A DNA stretch of 14,617 nt from an uncultured Atopobium sp. (GTDB taxonomy: Bacteria > Actinomycetota > Coriobacteriia > Coriobacteriales > Atopobiaceae), in NCBI GenBank assembly GCA_938028565.1, contig CALIZS010000059.1, forward strand, positions 1 through 14,617. The letters are read 5' to 3'. Below, piece after piece: positions 11,260 to 14,617 of the stretch. The notes beneath the pieces were generated by a model. It did not search any database, had not been told where the DNA came from, and saw only the letters and a list, made by a program, of their open reading frames with translations. The first letter of the stretch is position 1, and every line of letters begins with the position of its first letter. The translations under genes were made by a program, and so were the position numbers.

Positions 11260-13581
11260 ATGTTATCTCAGCGCACGCAAGCTATTAAGGATTCCTTGTT
11301 TGCACAGCCACGCCAGGTGACCATGGAACGCGCCCGTCTTTATATGGAGAGCTACAAAGAAACACAAGGTGAGACATCTGTCACTAGACGTGCAAAGGCA
11401 TTTAAGCATCTGCTAGAGAATCATAAGATCGTTCTTGATAACTACGACCTTCTCGTTGGCAATAGGACAGATACACCTCGAGCGGGTGTTGTCTCTCCAG
11501 AAATGTCACCTTATTGGATTCTGGACGAACTGGACAAGTTTCCGACCAGACGACAAGACCGTTTTGAAATCTCCGAGGAGGATAAGACCTACTACAAAGA
11601 GGTACTTTATCCATTCTGGACGAATAAATCGCTGAATGACTGGTACAAGGCGCATCTTGCTGAAAACCTAGCTGAAGCGCAGAAGACTCGTATTTTCTCG
11701 GTTGCCCAGACTGACAAGGGTCAGGGTCACATCATTTGCGATTTTCCTCTTGTGCTACAGAACGGGTTTGGCGCTCTTCTTGCAGAAGCTGAGCAGAAAC
11801 TTGCTCAGGATGGCGAGAATGACTTCTATGCAGCGGCTGTTATTGTGCTCAAGGCAACTATTGCCTACGTACAACGTTATGAGGCAGAAGTTCTTCAGGC
11901 AAGGGAAAGTGCTTCTTCTAAGACTCGTGCTCAGGAGCTTGAACGTCTTGCAGAGATTCTGCATCACATTGCTACTGAACCAGCTCGTGATTTCTACGAT
12001 GCCCTGCAGCTTACTTGGATTACAGAGCTTGTGCTTCAGCACGAGAGCAATGCAAGCTCTATTTCCCTTGGACGCATGGATCAGTATCTTGCACCATTCT
12101 ATGAAGTAAGCCTTGCTGCGGGTGAGAGTTCAGAGTTCTTGCGTGAGCTCATTCAGTGCTTCTATCTCAAGACAAATACTATTGTCTTCCTGCGCTCCAC
12201 CGATTCCGCCCAGTTCTTCGCGGGATTCCCAAGTGGCTTTAACCTTGTAGTTGGCGGTGTTGACAGTGAGGGAAATGACTGTACCAACGAGCTTTCTTAT
12301 CTGCTGCTTGACGTGCAGAAAGATACCCGTCTACCACAGCCTAACCTTTCGCTGAGAATGCACAAGAACACTCCGGAGTCTTTGCTGGAGAAGTCTGGAG
12401 AGATTATTCGTCTGGGCGACGGCATTCCTCAGGTCTTTAATGACGAAGTCAATATTGCATCCTTTATGTCTCGTGGTGTTTCTGAAGAAGATGCTCGTGA
12501 CTATGCAGTTGTGGGTTGCGTTGAGCTCTCTATCCCAGGAAGAATGTACGGTCTGCATGACATTTCTATGTTTAACATGGTCCGCTGCCTTGAGATTACT
12601 CTTGAACGCAACCCAGAGGGCTTCGATTCTTTTGATGACCTCAAGCGTGCCGTCAAAGAGACCATTGCAGAGTACGTTGGCCTAATGGTTGATGGCTGTA
12701 ACGTTTGTGATCAGGCACATAAAGAAACTTCACCAACGCCACTGCTTTCTATCCTGGTTCACGACAGTCTTAAGACTGGTCACGATATCACCGACGGCGG
12801 CGCTCGCTATAACCCATCTGGCGTTCAGGGGGTTGGTACGGCAAATCTTGCAGACTCACTGCTTGTTATTAAGCGTGTCGTCTTTGGTGAGGACGAAAAC
12901 GGTAACTCCATTGAGCCTGTTATGACCTATCAGCAGCTTATTGAGCTTCTGAAGCGCAACTGGTCAGCGGAGGGTGACGAGAAGATCCGTCAGTCCTTTA
13001 TCAATAATTATCCAAAGTATGGTAACGACAATGACGAGGTTGACCTTCTCGGCTCTGAGTTCTTGGAGTTCTATGGAAGAGAAGTCGAGAAATACCAGAA
13101 TGTCCGTGGCGGATTCTTCCAACCAGGTAGCTACACCGTTTCCGCTCATGTTCCACTGGGAGCAGCATGCGGTGCGACTCCTGACGGACGCGTTGCAGGT
13201 GAACAGCTTGCTGACGGCGGTCTTTCACCAATGGTTGGTCGCGATAAGAACGGTCCAACCGCAAGCCTCCAGTCGGTCAGTAAGCTCAAGAACGAACTGG
13301 ACACTAACGGCAGTCTGCTCAACGTTAAGTTCTCTCCATCAGTGCTTCAGGGCGAGCTAGGTCTAAAGAAGCTCTCTGCATATCTTCGTAGTTTTTCTCG
13401 CCTTGGTCTGCAGCACATTCAGTTCAACGTTGTGGATCGTGCAACGCTTCTTGATGCGCAGCAGCATCCTGAAAAGTATCAGAACCTGGTAGTTCGCGTT
13501 GCAGGATACAGTGCTATGTTTGTCGAGTTGTCTAAGGCAATCCAGGATGACATCATCAACCGGACGGAACATGTGCTGTAA
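11260..13581 (+). CDS. pflD: PflD-like glycyl radical enzyme (probable 1,5-anhydrohexitol-6-phosphate lyase)
   Basis: The 773-residue enzyme has both glycyl-radical hallmarks: the catalytic cysteine motif GCVELSIPGR (C420, E422) and the C-terminal RVAGYSAMF with radical-bearing G749. Stretches such as RAGVVSPEM, QDRFEISEEDK, ITDGGARYN and GSYTVSAHVPLG match E. coli PflD as I recall it, better than pyruvate formate-lyase (which has adjacent cysteines), choline lyase or glycerol dehydratase. E. coli PflD and YbiW have been reported to open the ring of 1,5-anhydromannitol or 1,5-anhydroglucitol 6-phosphate to 1-deoxy-fructose 6-phosphate. The ATG at 11260 follows AAGGGGGAG; an in-frame ATG at 11230 lacks a ribosome binding site. 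The activase gene overlaps its 3' end. The enzyme is cytoplasmic and oxygen-sensitive. The family call is firm; the exact substrate is inferred. Confidence 0.9.
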   Translation: MLSQRTQAIKDSLFAQPRQVTMERARLYMESYKETQGETSVTRRAKAFKHLLENHKIVLDNYDLLVGNRTDTPRAGVVSPEMSPYWILDELDKFPTRRQDRFEISEEDKTYYKEVLYPFWTNKSLNDWYKAHLAENLAEAQKTRIFSVAQTDKGQGHIICDFPLVLQNGFGALLAEAEQKLAQDGENDFYAAAVIVLKATIAYVQRYEAEVLQARESASSKTRAQELERLAEILHHIATEPARDFYDALQLTWITELVLQHESNASSISLGRMDQYLAPFYEVSLAAGESSEFLRELIQCFYLKTNTIVFLRSTDSAQFFAGFPSGFNLVVGGVDSEGNDCTNELSYLLLDVQKDTRLPQPNLSLRMHKNTPESLLEKSGEIIRLGDGIPQVFNDEVNIASFMSRGVSEEDARDYAVVGCVELSIPGRMYGLHDISMFNMVRCLEITLERNPEGFDSFDDLKRAVKETIAEYVGLMVDGCNVCDQAHKETSPTPLLSILVHDSLKTGHDITDGGARYNPSGVQGVGTANLADSLLVIKRVVFGEDENGNSIEPVMTYQQLIELLKRNWSAEGDEKIRQSFINNYPKYGNDNDEVDLLGSEFLEFYGREVEKYQNVRGGFFQPGSYTVSAHVPLGAACGATPDGRVAGEQLADGGLSPMVGRDKNGPTASLQSVSKLKNELDTNGSLLNVKFSPSVLQGELGLKKLSAYLRSFSRLGLQHIQFNVVDRATLLDAQQHPEKYQNLVVRVAGYSAMFVELSKAIQDDIINRTEHVL

Positions 13582-14449
13582 GAGCGACATAATCACTAAC
13601 ATCCAGAGATATTCTCTCCATGATGGCGGAGGAATACGTACAGTTGCTTTTCTAAAAGGATGTCCTTTTAGATGTCCCTGGTGCTGTAATCCAGAGAATC
13701 TTTCCTTTGAACAGGAGATTTCTTTTCATAAGAGTCTGTGCATTGGTTGTTCAGTTAGGAAAGATGGCCGCCTGGATGCAAATGGATGCCCTTGCGATAT
13801 TCCTGTTTCTGAGTGCCCAACCGGTGCTAAGAGATTTGAAGGCACTGAACACAACGTGGCTACCCTCATTGACAAGCTATCAAGAGACAAAGTTTTCTTT
13901 GACGAGAGTGATGGGGGAATTACACTCTCAGGCGGAGAATGTCTTGCAGGTAGCAAACGACAAGAGTATGTCATGGAAGTGTTGCAGGGGTGCAAGAACA
14001 GAGGTATTAACACGGCGCTTGAGACAACGCTTGCTATTCCGCTTGTTGATATTGAACGGTTAGCTCGCGTTTGTGATGTGTTCTTAGTTGACTTTAAGCT
14101 TGCTGATAAAGATCGAAGTATTGAAGTTACCGGCATTGACACAGACACAAGGGACGAGAATATCCGTGCACTTATAAGGCTTGGGGCAACAGTAATTGCG
14201 CGTGTTCCGCTTATTCCTGGGTACACCGCGTCAATTGCAAACGCACAAAGCAATGCAGAAGCAATTTGTGCGCATAAGATAAAGCAGGTTGATCTTTTGC
14301 CATTTCATAAGTTAGGTGAAGGAAAGTATGAATCATTGGGGATGAGTTATAAGTGTGCAGATAGTGAATTAATTACAGAGAAAGAACTTTCCGATATTGA
14401 GAACGTGTATAAAAGCTTTGGTTTAAAAGTGGTTCGACACGGTGAATAA
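13571..14449 (+). CDS. pflC: Glycyl-radical enzyme activating enzyme (PflC-like, radical SAM)
   Basis: The 292-residue protein generates the glycyl radical on the neighbouring enzyme by reductive cleavage of S-adenosylmethionine. The radical SAM cluster motif is C31-x3-C35-x2-C38, and the SAM-contact GGE is at 121-123. A cysteine-bearing insert (C57, C60, C73, C75, C82) sits where activases of this group carry ferredoxin-type clusters, but the spacing is not the usual CX2CX2CX3C. Two other usual residues differ: DGPGIRT reads DGGGIRT (18-24) and GGEP reads GGEC (121-124). The ATG at 13571 overlaps the end of pflD by 11 nt, giving translational coupling and the same length as E. coli PflC. An open frame continues upstream to 13499, but only inside pflD. 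Confidence 0.92.
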   Translation: MCCKSDIITNIQRYSLHDGGGIRTVAFLKGCPFRCPWCCNPENLSFEQEISFHKSLCIGCSVRKDGRLDANGCPCDIPVSECPTGAKRFEGTEHNVATLIDKLSRDKVFFDESDGGITLSGGECLAGSKRQEYVMEVLQGCKNRGINTALETTLAIPLVDIERLARVCDVFLVDFKLADKDRSIEVTGIDTDTRDENIRALIRLGATVIARVPLIPGYTASIANAQSNAEAICAHKIKQVDLLPFHKLGEGKYESLGMSYKCADSELITEKELSDIENVYKSFGLKVVRHGE

Positions 14450-14475
14450 GCGTCGAAGGATATAAGGAGTTGCAC

Positions 14476-14617
14476 ATGGAATTTATTTTGGACACAGCAG
14501 ATCTTGAGGCAGTTAAACAGCTTGATGAGCTTTTGACCATCGAGGGTGTTACTACTAATCCTTCGATCATTACCAAGAGTGGTAAAACGCCAGAGCAGGT
14601 TATCAAGGAGTTTGTTG
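14476..14617 (+). CDS. fsa: Fructose-6-phosphate aldolase-like transaldolase, copy 2 (3' end outside window)
   Basis: The first 47 residues are visible and nearly match the fsa gene at 663, with VTTNPSII (residues 25-32) carrying the usual serine that copy 1 has lost. AAGGAG stands 6 nt before the ATG. It begins 26 nt after the activase stop, so it belongs to the pflD-pflC operon, as fsaA lies next to ybiWY in E. coli. Its expected job is to split 1-deoxy-fructose 6-phosphate into glyceraldehyde 3-phosphate and hydroxyacetone. The Schiff-base lysine region lies beyond the window. Confidence 0.9.
   Translation, partial: MEFILDTADLEAVKQLDELLTIEGVTTNPSIITKSGKTPEQVIKEFV

Noticed and set aside
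13499..13570. Earlier start of the activase at 13499
   Set aside because: The extra residues come from another frame of pflD's conserved C-terminus; 13571 gives the standard activase N-terminus and the E. coli PflC length.
11260..13581. Pyruvate formate-lyase (PflB)
   Set aside because: PflB has two adjacent catalytic cysteines; this protein has a single cysteine in GCVE, the dehydratase/lyase pattern, and PflD-like signature segments.
1..14617. tRNA or rRNA genes, riboswitches
   Set aside because: No cloverleaf, rRNA-like stretch or recognisable riboswitch core was seen by eye on either strand; a covariance-model scan was not possible.

Overview
The window looks like chromosomal DNA of an anaerobic, sugar-fermenting Gram-positive bacterium. 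The evidence is an oxygen-sensitive glycyl radical enzyme with its activase, phosphotransferase (PTS) sugar uptake, strong GGAG-type ribosome binding sites, a lipobox thioredoxin, and membrane proteins with cytoplasmic-type zinc ribbons. Moderate G+C and the gene types suggest Coriobacteriia (Atopobium/Lancefieldella/Olsenella-like). That placement is an inference from gene style, not a search.

Layout. 1-51 is the GC-rich tail of an upstream gene. A 391-393 nt non-coding repeat occurs twice, at 211-603 and 4033-4423, and brackets a complete fructose-6-phosphate-aldolase-like gene (fsa copy 1, 663-1328) and two leftward genes for zinc-ribbon membrane proteins (1450-3539). A decayed TetR-like C-terminal remnant (3645-4099, minus) runs into the second repeat copy. 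At 4720-6555 there is a rightward redox module: a 55-residue CD1871A-type CXXC protein, a NapH-like polyferredoxin membrane protein and a TlpA-like lipoprotein. It is followed by an OmpR-type response regulator and an overlapping histidine kinase (6734-8567). From 8686 to the end is a carbohydrate locus: a DeoR-family repressor, a leftward fructose-type PTS EIIC and EIIB pair, then, divergently, a PflD-like glycyl radical enzyme, its PflC-like activase and the start of a second fsa gene cut by the window edge.

How it fits together. The right-hand locus has the same parts as the E. coli frwBC/pflDC/fsaB and ybiWY/fsaA loci. E. coli PflD and YbiW have been reported to open the ring of 1,5-anhydrohexitol 6-phosphates to 1-deoxy-fructose 6-phosphate, which FsaA/FsaB split to glyceraldehyde 3-phosphate and hydroxyacetone ('anhydroglycolysis'). 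The PflD-like protein here shares long signature stretches with E. coli PflD as I remember its sequence. The best reading is PTS import and phosphorylation of an anhydrohexitol, radical ring opening, and aldol cleavage, under DeoR control. Two near-identical inverted 18-nt boxes in the divergent promoter region are candidate DeoR operators. EIIA and the hydroxyacetone reductase (GldA) are not in the window.

The least explained feature is the duplicated non-coding block. Its copies have drifted overall yet keep one 68-nt stretch with no differences and one 58-nt stretch with two.
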